From Nostoc sp. KVJ3 (GTDB lineage Bacteria > Cyanobacteriota > Cyanobacteriia > Cyanobacteriales > Nostocaceae), in the NCBI RefSeq assembly GCF_026127265.1, contig NZ_WWFG01000002.1:1488001-1552000 (forward strand): 64,000 bases of DNA. The letters run 5' to 3'. How positions within the stretch are numbered: the first letter of the stretch is position 1; each line of letters opens with the position of its first letter. Position numbers and translations under genes: made by a program. This document shows positions 43,926 to 52,925 of the stretch, one piece after another. Below the pieces are notes generated by a model that was not told the DNA's origin, searched no databases, and saw only the letters and a list, made by a program, of their open reading frames with translations.

Positions 43926-44123
43926 ATGATATCAAAACAACTATCACTTTTACTATGGCTTGTTAACCTTCTGTTGTTAATACTCACCCTCACATTGCAG
44001 TCTCAGGCTGAAACTGTCTTATCATGGTCTGAGAACACCACAAACACGGCAAACCCTACGCTGGTGAAATGGCAACTTAATATGTTACCTGTAAAAATAC
44101 GACCACGATTAACTACACTTTAG
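43926..44123 (+). CDS. Possible small exported protein
   Basis: 65 codons from an ATG, with a plausible signal peptide (MISKQLSLLLWLVNLLLLIL, cleavage near SQA-ET) and a short mature part (VLSWSENTTNTANPTLVKW). It lies just upstream of menF on the same strand. There is no family evidence, so it could be a chance frame. Confidence 0.35.
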   Translation: MISKQLSLLLWLVNLLLLILTLTLQSQAETVLSWSENTTNTANPTLVKWQLNMLPVKIRPRLTTL

Positions 44124-44156
44124 GAAGTTAACTTAAAAAAAATTTACTATAGATCC

Positions 44157-45572
44157 ATGACAGTTTCACCATGTCGTAGCAACTTGTTTGTAGAGCGCAA
44201 AGATTTATATCAATTTCTCTTATCAGTCCAAGAAAAGTGCCTTCCAAATAATGGCAAGCAAATTGTCAGTATCTCTCAAGAGATCGATTTAGTTGACCCT
44301 TTACTTGTATTGGATCGACTTACACAAGCAAATGAAATAAATTTTTACTTTGAGGACAGAGCTAAAGGAGAAGCGATCGCAGCAATTGATTGTGTAGCAA
44401 AATTACAGATTGATGGTGCAGATCGTTTCATTCAAGCCGAAGATTTTATCAAATCTTGTCTACAAAATATAATTAATTTTAGTAACGCTAATCAACCTTT
44501 TTCTGGGCCTCACTTTTTTTCTTATTTCAGCTTTTTTGATAAAAACGCTCAAGTCGATTATCCATTTCCATCTGCTACCATTTTTCTTCCCCGTTGGCAA
44601 GTAGCTGTGAAAAATCAGCGTTGTATATTAGTAACAAATATAATTCTTAATGAAAATACAAATATTCAAAGGTTGTTGGAGAATGTGCAAAATAAAATTG
44701 AATTTATCCAATCTTTAGAATATCACTCTGCTAGTATTGATTCTTTTCCGACAAACTTCTACAAGAAATCTGTCACGAATGCCACTCATTTTAAACGTTC
44801 AGTAGTGTCTGTGTTAGAAAAAATTCGGTCTAGTCATTTAAGGAAAATTGTTCTGGCGGATATATTAGATGTAAAATCAAGCAATCACTTTGACTTAGTT
44901 AAATCCTTAAATAACCTTAGACAAATACATCCTAATTGTTATATTTTTTCTACAAGTAATGGTAAAGGACAAAACTTTATTGGTGCAAGTCCAGAAAGAT
45001 TAATTAGTATTAATAATCAACAGTTAATTACGGATGCTTTAGCTGGTTCTGCACCGCGAGGTAAAACCCCGGCTGAAGATGCAGCTAATGCCAATCGCTT
45101 ATTAAATAGTGAAAAAGAAAAGCACGAACATTCGCTAGTGCTTGATTTCATTACACAACGCCTATGTAAACTCGGTTTGTCACCACAAATATTAGCACCA
45201 CGGCTGCGACAATTATCGAACATCCAGCATTTATGGACACCAATTAGTGCTGTAGTTCCCGCTAATATACATCCATTAAAAATTGTTGGACAATTGCATC
45301 CTACACCAGCCGTTGCTGGTGCAGCACGAGATGTAGCTTGTGCCGAAATTCGTCGTTACGAGAGCTTTGAGAGGGGTTTGTATGCTGCGCCTCTAGGTTG
45401 GATAGATTCTCAGGGTAACTGCGAGTTTATTGTAGGAATTCGTTCAGCATTGATTGATGGCGATCGCGCGAGATTGTATGCTGGTGCTGGGATCGTAGCT
45501 GGCTCCGATCCTGACAAGGAATTTGCAGAGGTGCAACTTAAGCTTCAGGCGTTACTGAAAGCGTTAGTTTAA
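44157..45572 (+). CDS. menF: Isochorismate synthase
   Basis: Converts chorismate to isochorismate, the first committed step of phylloquinone synthesis. 471 aa. The C-terminal chorismate-binding domain begins near residue 220 (LRKIVLADILDVKSS) and includes YIFSTSNGKGQNFIGASPERL, LAGSAPRGKTPAEDAANANR, HSLVLDFI, LHPTPAVAGAARDVA and FIVGIRSALIDGDRARLYAG with AGIVAGSDPDKEFAE. It is divergent from the menA-menC-menE operon. Confidence 0.93.
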   Translation: MTVSPCRSNLFVERKDLYQFLLSVQEKCLPNNGKQIVSISQEIDLVDPLLVLDRLTQANEINFYFEDRAKGEAIAAIDCVAKLQIDGADRFIQAEDFIKSCLQNIINFSNANQPFSGPHFFSYFSFFDKNAQVDYPFPSATIFLPRWQVAVKNQRCILVTNIILNENTNIQRLLENVQNKIEFIQSLEYHSASIDSFPTNFYKKSVTNATHFKRSVVSVLEKIRSSHLRKIVLADILDVKSSNHFDLVKSLNNLRQIHPNCYIFSTSNGKGQNFIGASPERLISINNQQLITDALAGSAPRGKTPAEDAANANRLLNSEKEKHEHSLVLDFITQRLCKLGLSPQILAPRLRQLSNIQHLWTPISAVVPANIHPLKIVGQLHPTPAVAGAARDVACAEIRRYESFERGLYAAPLGWIDSQGNCEFIVGIRSALIDGDRARLYAGAGIVAGSDPDKEFAEVQLKLQALLKALV

Positions 45573-45623
45573 CAATGCATTGAAATTTTCACGCCGACTT
45601 ACTTACTCAACAACAGAAATCAA

Positions 45624-46382
45624 TTAAGCTGAAACTGAAGCTTTAACTTGACCAAAACGGCGATCGCGATTTTGGTAGCTCAACAAAGCCTGATAAAATG
45701 CTTCTCTATTAAAATCTGGCCAAAGAATATCAGTGAAATACATCTCTGTATACGCCATTTGCCACAAAAGAAAATTACTCAATCGCATCTCACCGCTAGT
45801 ACGAATCAGTAAATCTGGTTCTGGAGTATCTACTGTGTAGAGGTGTTGTTCGACAAAACTTTCATTTACTTCTTCCGCACTAAGTTCGCCGCGTTGCACG
45901 AGTTGAGCGACTTTATGACAAACTCTGGTAATTTCGTTGCGGCTACCGTAGTTGACTGCAACAGTAAAGTGGATTGCTTGATTGTTCAACGTTTCTGTCA
46001 TTGAACGTTCCATTTCTGTTTGTAGAGACTTGGGTAAAGCCGACAAATCTCCAATAAATGATATTCGCACTCCTTCCCGATGCATCTGAGCCAACTCGCG
46101 GTGTAATAATCGCTCAAACAACAGCATCAGAAAATCTACTTCTTCAACGGGACGCTGCCAATTTTCTGTTGAGAAAGCGTAGGCTGTCAACGCTTTGATT
46201 CCCCAATCCTTGCAGCAACGCAATAGTTCTTTGAGTGTCCTTGCTCCCTGGCGATGTCCAGCAATGCGCGGTAATCCTCGACTGGTTGCCCATCGTCCGT
46301 TACCATCCATGATGACGGCGATATGTTGGGGTATTTTTTGGGGGTTTAAATCGCTGGGTAATTTTGATTTGTGATTTATCAT
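45624..46382 (-). CDS. uppS: Isoprenyl (undecaprenyl) diphosphate synthase
   Basis: cis-Prenyltransferase that makes the C55 lipid carrier for peptidoglycan and glycan synthesis. 252 aa with HIAVIMDGNGRWA (catalytic D26), GIKALTAYAFSTENWQRP, ISFIGDLSALP, AVNYGSRNEI and DLLIRTSGEMRLSNFLLWQ, all diagnostic. It is convergent with menF and lies 9 bp downstream of the ferritin-like gene on the same strand. Confidence 0.95.
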   Translation of the reverse strand: MINHKSKLPSDLNPQKIPQHIAVIMDGNGRWATSRGLPRIAGHRQGARTLKELLRCCKDWGIKALTAYAFSTENWQRPVEEVDFLMLLFERLLHRELAQMHREGVRISFIGDLSALPKSLQTEMERSMTETLNNQAIHFTVAVNYGSRNEITRVCHKVAQLVQRGELSAEEVNESFVEQHLYTVDTPEPDLLIRTSGEMRLSNFLLWQMAYTEMYFTDILWPDFNREAFYQALLSYQNRDRRFGQVKASVSA

Positions 46383-46391
46383 TTGTTTTTA

Positions 46392-47330
46392 CTAATATCT
46401 AATTCCAAATAAATCTTGCAAATACTCTGGGGTTAGGCTGTTGTTCCAACTCCACAGACGATGCATTGTATAGGTGAAGGTGAAAAGGAGAGTTGCTTTG
46501 TTAATTAATGACCAAGCATTCCAGTTGAGTGTACCCATCATGCGGTGGAGGGTACGCATGAGGTTGTTACGCTGATAATTTTGCGATCGCGTTTTAATCA
46601 GCGTGCGGCCAATTCGCATCAAACTACTATCAGGGAAAGTCCAGACTCCAAACCCCCAGAATTTGGTCATGTGGTTGATTTCATCCTGTGCTAATTCCTC
46701 TAGAACATCTTGGAGTGCCCCAGTAGTGTGAGCCATCAACCAAATGTAGAGACAGGTTGCACCGTATTCTGTAGCAATGCGATGTAAACCGTGGCGATAT
46801 AGGTCTTCGTAAGGGTCATCCGTGGGAAGATAGTTTCTAACAGTCCGAAGTTTTGGGGTAATTTTCTCGCCTGTTAATTGGGTGTAGACTTTGATTAATG
46901 CGGGTGTATGCTGACGTTCTTCCTTTTCCCACAAACCAAGTTCCAGCAATTCGCCATCTTCACCGACAGTTCCACCAACAAACCGAGCCATCGGAGGATG
47001 CAATTTTTCCAAATACTGCCGACTTGTTTGGGTATAGCCGCGAATGGGAGCTTCAGTGTCCATTGCACCTATCAATATGGATAGAAATACCTCTGCATCT
47101 AAGCCAATAATTTGATTCCGGTTAATTGTTTGCCAGTCGATGGGTTTCCAAGGACGCGGTTGGGGATTGGCAAATTGTATCGGTAAATCTTGTAACCTAT
47201 CGTGTAGTTGATCGATGCCAGTATATCTATCTATGAGGGAACGAATGCGGCGCTGTGTTTGCAGGTAGTGAGGACTGGGATAGCTTTGACCTGCTAAGTC
47301 TTCTGCAACTGGGTTGAGAATATTAAGCAT
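46392..47330 (-). CDS. Ferritin-like (diiron) protein of unknown function
   Basis: 312 aa, mostly helical. Two potential diiron half-sites are visible: WEKEERQHTPAL and EELAQDEINHMTKF, an ExxH-type pair separated by about 85 residues, as in ferritin-like or acyl-ACP desaturase-like proteins. The first half (YPSPHYLQTQRRIRSLIDRY) is soluble, and LLFTFTYTMHRLWSWNN lies near the C-terminus. It is followed by uppS after 9 bp. Function unknown; an oxidase or desaturase role is inferred from the metal site only. Confidence 0.75.
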   Translation of the reverse strand: MLNILNPVAEDLAGQSYPSPHYLQTQRRIRSLIDRYTGIDQLHDRLQDLPIQFANPQPRPWKPIDWQTINRNQIIGLDAEVFLSILIGAMDTEAPIRGYTQTSRQYLEKLHPPMARFVGGTVGEDGELLELGLWEKEERQHTPALIKVYTQLTGEKITPKLRTVRNYLPTDDPYEDLYRHGLHRIATEYGATCLYIWLMAHTTGALQDVLEELAQDEINHMTKFWGFGVWTFPDSSLMRIGRTLIKTRSQNYQRNNLMRTLHRMMGTLNWNAWSLINKATLLFTFTYTMHRLWSWNNSLTPEYLQDLFGIRY

Positions 47331-47708
47331 TTTTTTATACTTTGGTTTGGATCTCTATACCCAATAGCCTAAGCGATCGCACTTTGTTTTGTCAGTCGGC
47401 TGAAGTCGGCAGTTTTATCTGATGCAGTTGCAAGAGTCGGGGAAAAAGTTGGATGAAATTGTCACACTCTAGCTCATAAATGATTTATCTATTCGTGACA
47501 GAGTGATTAAAACGGTTTGCCCAAATATATTAGGAGCAAGAAGAAATAACTCTTAAACCAAAACTTTCAGTTACCCTGAACGTGTATTATGGGCGCTAAA
47601 CTGTCATTAGTCATTGTCCTCCAATGCCCAATATGGCTTCTCTACGAGACGCTGTTTGCGTTTGCTCAGTACAAGTGCCCCATATCCAATGACAATAAAT
47701 AAAAAGTT
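47331..47708. other. Intergenic spacer with repeats
   Basis: Contains a HIP1 site near 47.38 kb and a Nostoc repeat (GGCTTCTCTACGAGACGCTG) at about 47.63 kb. It holds the divergent promoters of the ferritin-like and ABC ATPase genes. Confidence 0.4.
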
Positions 47709-49007
47709 GTGTCCCAAGTTGTTTTAGAAAACGTTTATAAAAGTTTTTCCTCACGCAAAGGGGAAGGTGTTACTTCACAAACCCAATCTCCCCTCACCTC
47801 TGGGGAGAAAACTGATGCACCGCAAGAACGTACGGGGAGTGTTAACGTCTTGCGACGGATTAACCTGACGATCGCAGATGGCGAGTTTATGGTGCTGGTA
47901 GGCCCTTCTGGTTGTGGTAAAAGCACCTTGCTGCGGTTAATCGCTGGTTTAGAAGTGATGACTGGCGGTAATATCTGGGTAGGCGATCGCTTGCTCAATG
48001 ACCTACCACCCAAAGAACGCGACATCGCAATGGTGTTTCAAAATTACGCTCTTTATCCTCACATGACGGTGTATGACAATATCGCCTTTGGGTTACGTCG
48101 CCGTTTTGCGAGAGCAGGGGGAGAAAATAACCATTCCTCACTCCCTAACTGGGTAGAAAATCTTTTTGTGGGGGCAACAAAAAAGTTACCTAAAGAACTC
48201 CGCTATATTTCTGACAAAGAACGGGCGGTAAATGAGCAGGTGCGTAGTGTTGCTCAACTGTTACAAATTGAAACATTGCTGAATCGCTTACCCAAACAGC
48301 TATCTGGTGGACAAAGACAACGGGTTGCATTAGGAAGAGCGATCGCGCGCGATCCGCAAGTGTTTTTAATGGATGAACCCCTTTCTAACTTAGATGCCAA
48401 ACTACGGGCGGAAACCCGCGCCCAAATTGTGAAGTTACAGCGCCAACTGGGGACAACGACAATTTACGTTACCCACGATCAAACAGAAGCGATGACAATG
48501 GGCGATCGCATTGCGATTATGTCGGAGGGTCAAATTCAACAAGTCGCTTCTCCCTTAGAACTTTACAACCGCCCTGCCAACCTTTTTGTAGCAGAGTTCA
48601 TTGGTTCGCCACCAATGAATTTTATTCCTGTAGAATTTCATGCCCCTCTGTTGATTACTCGTTCTCAATTTCGTTTCACCCTCCCAGAAGTTTGGGGAAA
48701 TGCCTTACAGAAATACGATCGAAAAACTCTAATTTTAGGCATTCGCCCAGAACACTTAAACTTGAGTATGCCCGCTACTAAAAATCTACCAGTGCAAGTA
48801 GATTTAGTAGAGAATCTTGGCAACGATTCCTTTCTCGCTGTTAAGATTGCCGAACCAGGATCTCAACCTGCCACTACCGCCAATTACCTACAAGTACGAA
48901 TCCCACCAGACCGATTTGTACAATCTGGTGAGCAACTATGGTTATCTCTAACTCCAGAGAAAATTCACTTTTTTGACCCGGAAACTCAGTTGGCGATATT
49001 TCCCTAA
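47709..49007 (+). CDS. ABC transporter ATP-binding protein (MalK/UgpC type)
   Basis: 432 aa from a GTG. Contains Walker A VGPSGCGKSTLLRL, Q-loop MVFQNYALYPHMTVYDNIAF, signature QLSGGQRQRVALGRAIA, Walker B VFLMDEPLSNLDA and switch YVTHDQTEAMTM. A C-terminal TOBE-like domain carries ILGIRPEHLNLSM. It energises uptake of sugars or glycerol-3-phosphate. Two insertions make it longer than the usual about 360 aa: residues 15-45 (SRKGEGVTSQTQSPLTSGEK) and about 132-165 (RAGGENNHSSLPNWVENLFV). The first looks low-complexity and repeat-derived. No permease is adjacent; in cyanobacteria this ATPase is often shared. Confidence 0.92.
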   Translation: MSQVVLENVYKSFSSRKGEGVTSQTQSPLTSGEKTDAPQERTGSVNVLRRINLTIADGEFMVLVGPSGCGKSTLLRLIAGLEVMTGGNIWVGDRLLNDLPPKERDIAMVFQNYALYPHMTVYDNIAFGLRRRFARAGGENNHSSLPNWVENLFVGATKKLPKELRYISDKERAVNEQVRSVAQLLQIETLLNRLPKQLSGGQRQRVALGRAIARDPQVFLMDEPLSNLDAKLRAETRAQIVKLQRQLGTTTIYVTHDQTEAMTMGDRIAIMSEGQIQQVASPLELYNRPANLFVAEFIGSPPMNFIPVEFHAPLLITRSQFRFTLPEVWGNALQKYDRKTLILGIRPEHLNLSMPATKNLPVQVDLVENLGNDSFLAVKIAEPGSQPATTANYLQVRIPPDRFVQSGEQLWLSLTPEKIHFFDPETQLAIFP

Positions 49008-49047
49008 AAATTGCACCCGGTAAAATGCTCATAGCTTCCTTGTTTTG

Positions 49048-49285
49048 ATGAATGTAAAACTGGAAGACACGCAGGTATATCAGGAAGTAGTGGAAGAAAG
49101 AGTGCAATACCTGCGGTGGTCACTGAGCCTTATCGTTCGCGCAGCGTCTCGTAGAGAAGTGTGGGCTACGCCTACGCACTTCGTAAAATAATTATGGCTA
49201 CAGGGTATATCAGGAAGCGGTGGAAGAGGAAGTGCGATCGCTCCTCCTCCGACTGTTAAAACGACTATTTGGTGAAATCGCTTAA
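49048..49285 (+). pseudogene. Remnant of a Rpn/DUF4351-like nuclease C-terminus
   Basis: MNVKLEDTQVYQEVVEER is followed after a Nostoc repeat insertion by VYQEAVEEEVRSLLLRLLKR, then LFGEIA and a stop. Such ends (LEETxxYQEV ... LLLRLLxRxFG) are typical of the DUF4351 tails of PD-(D/E)XK Rpn-type proteins. The catalytic part is missing. The two YQE(V/A)VEE segments are a partial duplication. Confidence 0.45.
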
Positions 49286-49656
49286 GAAAGTTGTTGGAAT
49301 TGAGATTGCGATCATGAACTTGGAAAGGTTGTTACAAACAAGGTTAACTAAAAGGGTAAATCTCAGGCAGAAAAGGAGAGTGATCGCTCATTCTCCTTTT
49401 TTTTCAGTTCATCAATTTTATACAAGCAACTGGGCAAACTAAAAATGGACATACTATTACTAAAATTTTTGTCTCGTTCAGAGACGCAGAGGCGCAAAGA
49501 AGAGAGCAAGAGTTTTGTCTATTCAAATGCAAACTTCTTTTAAGTACGTTGTGCAAAGCTTTGTACCTCACTAATAGAAAGCTTTGCTAAAAAATGGATG
49601 AATAAATTATTAATATTGTCTCAAATAATTTGAATATATACAATTATTCGTTGAAT
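49286..49656. other. Intergenic spacer
   Basis: AT-rich; contains CAGAGACGCAGAGGCGCAAA repeat DNA at about 49.48 kb and AGAAAGCTTTGC-like imperfect repeats. No gene seen. Confidence 0.4.
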
Positions 49657-50463
49657 ATGGAAAATATTTGCAAACAAATTCATCAATCCTCTAAATATGT
49701 TAGTTTATGGCTCACTAAACAGCCTCATGTAAATGAAGAATCACTGACTGATTGGCTGTTATTTCATATATCTACTAAAGTGCCAAATATCCACTATCAT
49801 ACTTTTACTCGGATTGAAGAGGCTCGTCAAACTGGGGCAGATTGGGAATGGTGGATTTTATTTCCTCAGAACTATGTACGTTTCCGCGTTCAGGCAAAGA
49901 AATTATCAACTGATGATAACTATAAAAAAATAGCCTATGCTAATAAGTATGGTCTACAAATTCATAAATTCTTAGAAGATTCTAAGCGAGCTAATGCAAT
50001 TTCTCTTTATGCACTCTATAGCCCAGCGATTAACTATGAGATGTGCAATAAAAAACTGAGCAATCAAAATGATGGAGTTTTTCTGGCAGGTGGTCAACAA
50101 ATCCATAACGCTTTTATTTTAGGTTATCCCCTGAAAATCACAGCTACTGACATTCTCAAGCTATCTAGACCATTTTCTTGCTTTGCTTGTTGTCCCTTAA
50201 TTACAGCAAATGGTGGTGGATTACAGCACTATTTAAAACAATACTTTCAACTTGAAATGACATCAGTATCACCAAATTACAATAACTTTAGAGGTCTTCA
50301 TGATGAGCGTCCAGAGTATTTGTCGTCATTTATGGACAATTCGCAGGCTGGTGTTCCTGAATGGTGGGAAAACGAGTTTAAATTGGAAATACATGATTTC
50401 AATTCTCTTTTAGTCTACGATTTTCGCCACCAAAGTTCTGATTACCAAGACATACTTTTTTAA
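49657..50463 (+). CDS. Hypothetical protein with nuclease-like motif (DUF6615-like)
   Basis: 268 aa from ATG (MENICKQIHQSSKYVSLWLT); a TTG nine codons upstream is possible. The N-terminal third contains EESLTDWLLFHIS, then IEEARQTGADWEWWILFPQN and VRFRVQAKKLS. The order E...D-x-E-W...Q-A-K resembles a PD-(D/E)XK-type active site and the DUF6615 family as I recall it. The C-terminal half contains ISLYALYSPA and an unusual cluster SCFACCPLITANGGG. It stands alone with no HIP1 site nearby, suggesting an acquired gene. Function unverified. Confidence 0.65.
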   Translation: MENICKQIHQSSKYVSLWLTKQPHVNEESLTDWLLFHISTKVPNIHYHTFTRIEEARQTGADWEWWILFPQNYVRFRVQAKKLSTDDNYKKIAYANKYGLQIHKFLEDSKRANAISLYALYSPAINYEMCNKKLSNQNDGVFLAGGQQIHNAFILGYPLKITATDILKLSRPFSCFACCPLITANGGGLQHYLKQYFQLEMTSVSPNYNNFRGLHDERPEYLSSFMDNSQAGVPEWWENEFKLEIHDFNSLLVYDFRHQSSDYQDILF

Positions 50464-50537
50464 ATAACTACGAAGGCATCAGCATTTAACCTAAGCACTA
50501 TATTGAATTCTGCTATTCAGCAATAAAAACTTAAATG

Positions 50538-52289
50538 TCAATCTGTGGCGAACTTTCTCAAATTATCCTGTCGCCACTTAGCATCATGTTTACGATTTGT
50601 CCGCAACTCTAAAACCCGAATTCCTGTAGCTGGAAGCGGGTTTAATCTTTGCTGCAACTGCTGCCAAGAAGTAATCAATTCATGCTGCACATTATAAGTA
50701 GCGCACAACTGAGCAAAATCAATATCCTGGGGAGTGCCAAAAAACTCTTCAAATGGTGGGTCAAATTTGGCGATGGGTAACATTTCAAAAATTCCACCGC
50801 CATTGTTATTAATTAACACAATCGTCAGATGTCCAACAAATTTATTGCGGATTAAAAAACCATTGGTGTCATGTAACAGCGCTAAATCTCCCGTTAACAT
50901 CACACTACTTTGCTGGCGATGGGCAATTCCTAAAGCTGTGGATAATGTGCCATCGATGCCATTTGCACCACGGTTAAAGTGCGATCGCACTCCTAAATTA
51001 TTTGGTTTCCAGAAATATTCTACATCCCGCACAGGCATACTATTGGCAATAAATAGAGGCGTTCCGGGCGGTAAAATCTGAGAAATTAACCAAGCTGCTT
51101 TACTTTCAATGATTTCATCTATCTTCCCCATCGTCTGGTCAACAGCTAACCTAACCTGAGCTTCCGCATCACACCATTTCTTTCCATAGTCTGATGAGAA
51201 AGATAAATTTTTCTCTTCTACCTTTATGTCTTCTACTGATATCCGTAAATGCGTCGTCCTCCCATGCAAAGGATCGAGGTTTTGATCGCTCTTGTCAATT
51301 ACCCAGCGTCGCGGTTGCGTTGCATCTATCCAAGTCCGCAGTTCTTTACTCGTAGGCATTTCACCTACCTGAATCACCATTTCGGGCGCTAGCTGCTTTG
51401 CTAGTTGCTGATTTCGCAAAATCAGGTCATAGGTGGAAATCAAGTAAGGGTTGAGTTCGGCATAATTTCTGACTGGGGAGAGTCCCTCAGCTAGCACGGG
51501 CCATTTGAGAGTTTGGGAAAGATGCGCGATCGCTCTACAATACTCTTCTGGTTGCGATGGTTGGGCAACACCTGCAATAATAATGCCGCGATCGCATTCT
51601 TTCCATTCTTTGGGGATGGGGAATGGGGCATAGGGCATTGGGAATGAGTTATTGTTTGTTATTCCTGCAAAAAAGTCTTCTGGGTGAAACTGCGATCGCA
51701 AATAACTCAAGTTAATTCCATCAGGAAGAGGCGCTAAAGGATCGCGAAAGGGAATATTCAAATGCACTGGCCCCTTTGTAGGAGTTTGCGTCCTTTCCCA
51801 ACTCTGAATTACCGTTTGTCGCAGATAAGCTAGCATTCCCATGTCAGGGGAGGGTAAGGCTAACTCTGTTTGCCAATTTGGGTAGTTTCCATATAATCTC
51901 AATTGATCTACAGTTTGGCCTGAGTGACAATCTCGCAATTCTGGCGGTCTATCGGTGGTTAATATCAATAGTGGTACGTGACTATATGAGGCTTCAATGA
52001 CTGCTGAATAAAAATTTGCTCCTGCTGTACCAGAGGTGCAAACTAACACCACAGCGCGTCCAGTTGCTTGAGCTTGTCCCAAGGCGAAAAAGGCGGCAGA
52101 GCGTTCATCAAGAATGGAAATCGCTTCAATCTCAGGTACTTGTTGAGCAAAAGCCACTGCTAAGGGTGTAGAGCGCGATCCAGGACAAATGATGGCACAA
52201 GTCAATCCCAATCGCTTTAGTGTCTCTGTTAAAATATAAGCCCAAAGTTGATTAACATTCCTATAGGCGATTGGCATTAAATCAAACAT
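50538..52289 (-). CDS. menD: SEPHCHC synthase (MenD)
   Basis: ThDP-dependent addition of 2-oxoglutarate to isochorismate. 583 aa: IICPGSRSTPLAVAFAQQ at residues 33-50, LVCTSGTAGANFYSAVIEA, LLILTTDRPPELRDCHSGQT, and the ThDP-binding MLTGDLALLHDTNGFLI...LTIVLINNNGGGIFEML. About residues 211-229 (NNNSFPMPYAPFPIPKEWK) look repeat-derived. It is divergent from folB. Start: the first ATG (MFDLMPIAYRN); an ATG four codons later is equally possible. Confidence 0.94.
   Translation of the reverse strand: MFDLMPIAYRNVNQLWAYILTETLKRLGLTCAIICPGSRSTPLAVAFAQQVPEIEAISILDERSAAFFALGQAQATGRAVVLVCTSGTAGANFYSAVIEASYSHVPLLILTTDRPPELRDCHSGQTVDQLRLYGNYPNWQTELALPSPDMGMLAYLRQTVIQSWERTQTPTKGPVHLNIPFRDPLAPLPDGINLSYLRSQFHPEDFFAGITNNNSFPMPYAPFPIPKEWKECDRGIIIAGVAQPSQPEEYCRAIAHLSQTLKWPVLAEGLSPVRNYAELNPYLISTYDLILRNQQLAKQLAPEMVIQVGEMPTSKELRTWIDATQPRRWVIDKSDQNLDPLHGRTTHLRISVEDIKVEEKNLSFSSDYGKKWCDAEAQVRLAVDQTMGKIDEIIESKAAWLISQILPPGTPLFIANSMPVRDVEYFWKPNNLGVRSHFNRGANGIDGTLSTALGIAHRQQSSVMLTGDLALLHDTNGFLIRNKFVGHLTIVLINNNGGGIFEMLPIAKFDPPFEEFFGTPQDIDFAQLCATYNVQHELITSWQQLQQRLNPLPATGIRVLELRTNRKHDAKWRQDNLRKFATD
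51612..51660. repeat. STRR-like repeat inside menD
   Basis: GGGGATGGGGAATGGGGCAT then AGGGCATTGGGAATG: the same heptamer-type GGGCAT/GGGAAT repeats as in intergenic DNA, in frame within menD. Confidence 0.8.
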
Positions 52290-52556
52290 AGCGATAAAAC
52301 AATCTTAAATTTTAGATTTTATTTAGGGAAATTCAATTTAAAATCCATCTGGGAAAGTTTGGTGAAGAGAAGTCTGAGGGAGGGAAGCTGATCCTCAAAA
52401 CTTTGGAAACACCTTTACGTCAGAGTGGGTTGGAAACCAACCCTCACAAATGCGGTGATGGAACCCAACACCGCTACGCGAGTTTGGAGGAAAGAAAATC
52501 TCCAAACAAAACTTGCTCAACTTTCTACAAAATGCCCAATTTGCTCTCAAACTTTT

Positions 52557-52925
52557 ATGGACTGCATTCATTTAACGGGAATTCGCGGCTATGGCTACAC
52601 TGGGTATCTACCAGAAGAACAGGTTCTAGGACAATGGTTTGAGGTGGATGTGAGGTTATGGTTGGATATCTCCATAGCGGCCAAGACTGACGCGATTGAA
52701 GACACTTTAGATTATCGCAGCGTCATTAGCTTGATACAACATCTGGTCAAAACGTCTAAATTTGCTTTGGTGGAGAAATTGGTAGCAACGATCGCAGATT
52801 CTATTCTCCAAGAATGCGATCGTGTAACAAAAGTCCAAGTCATTCTGAGCAAACCTGCTGCACCTATTCCAGACTTTAGTGGCAAAATTAGCATTGAACT
52901 TACTAAAACTAAGTCCAATCTATAA
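52557..52925 (+). CDS. folB: Dihydroneopterin aldolase
   Basis: Folate synthesis: cleaves dihydroneopterin to 6-hydroxymethyl-dihydropterin and glycolaldehyde. 122 aa from MDCIHLTGIRGYGYTGYLPE, which fits FolB; GQWFEVDVRLWLD, DTLDYRSVISLIQHLV (catalytic Tyr region) and LVEKLVATIADSIL, with KVQVILSKPAAPIPD near the C-terminus. Two longer upstream frames run through repeat DNA (ACGCGAGTTTGGAGGAAAG) and are rejected. Confidence 0.92.
   Translation: MDCIHLTGIRGYGYTGYLPEEQVLGQWFEVDVRLWLDISIAAKTDAIEDTLDYRSVISLIQHLVKTSKFALVEKLVATIADSILQECDRVTKVQVILSKPAAPIPDFSGKISIELTKTKSNL

Noticed and set aside
52403..52556. Upstream extension of folB (44 extra residues)
   Set aside because: The extension is translated repeat DNA and the internal ATG gives the normal FolB N-terminus.
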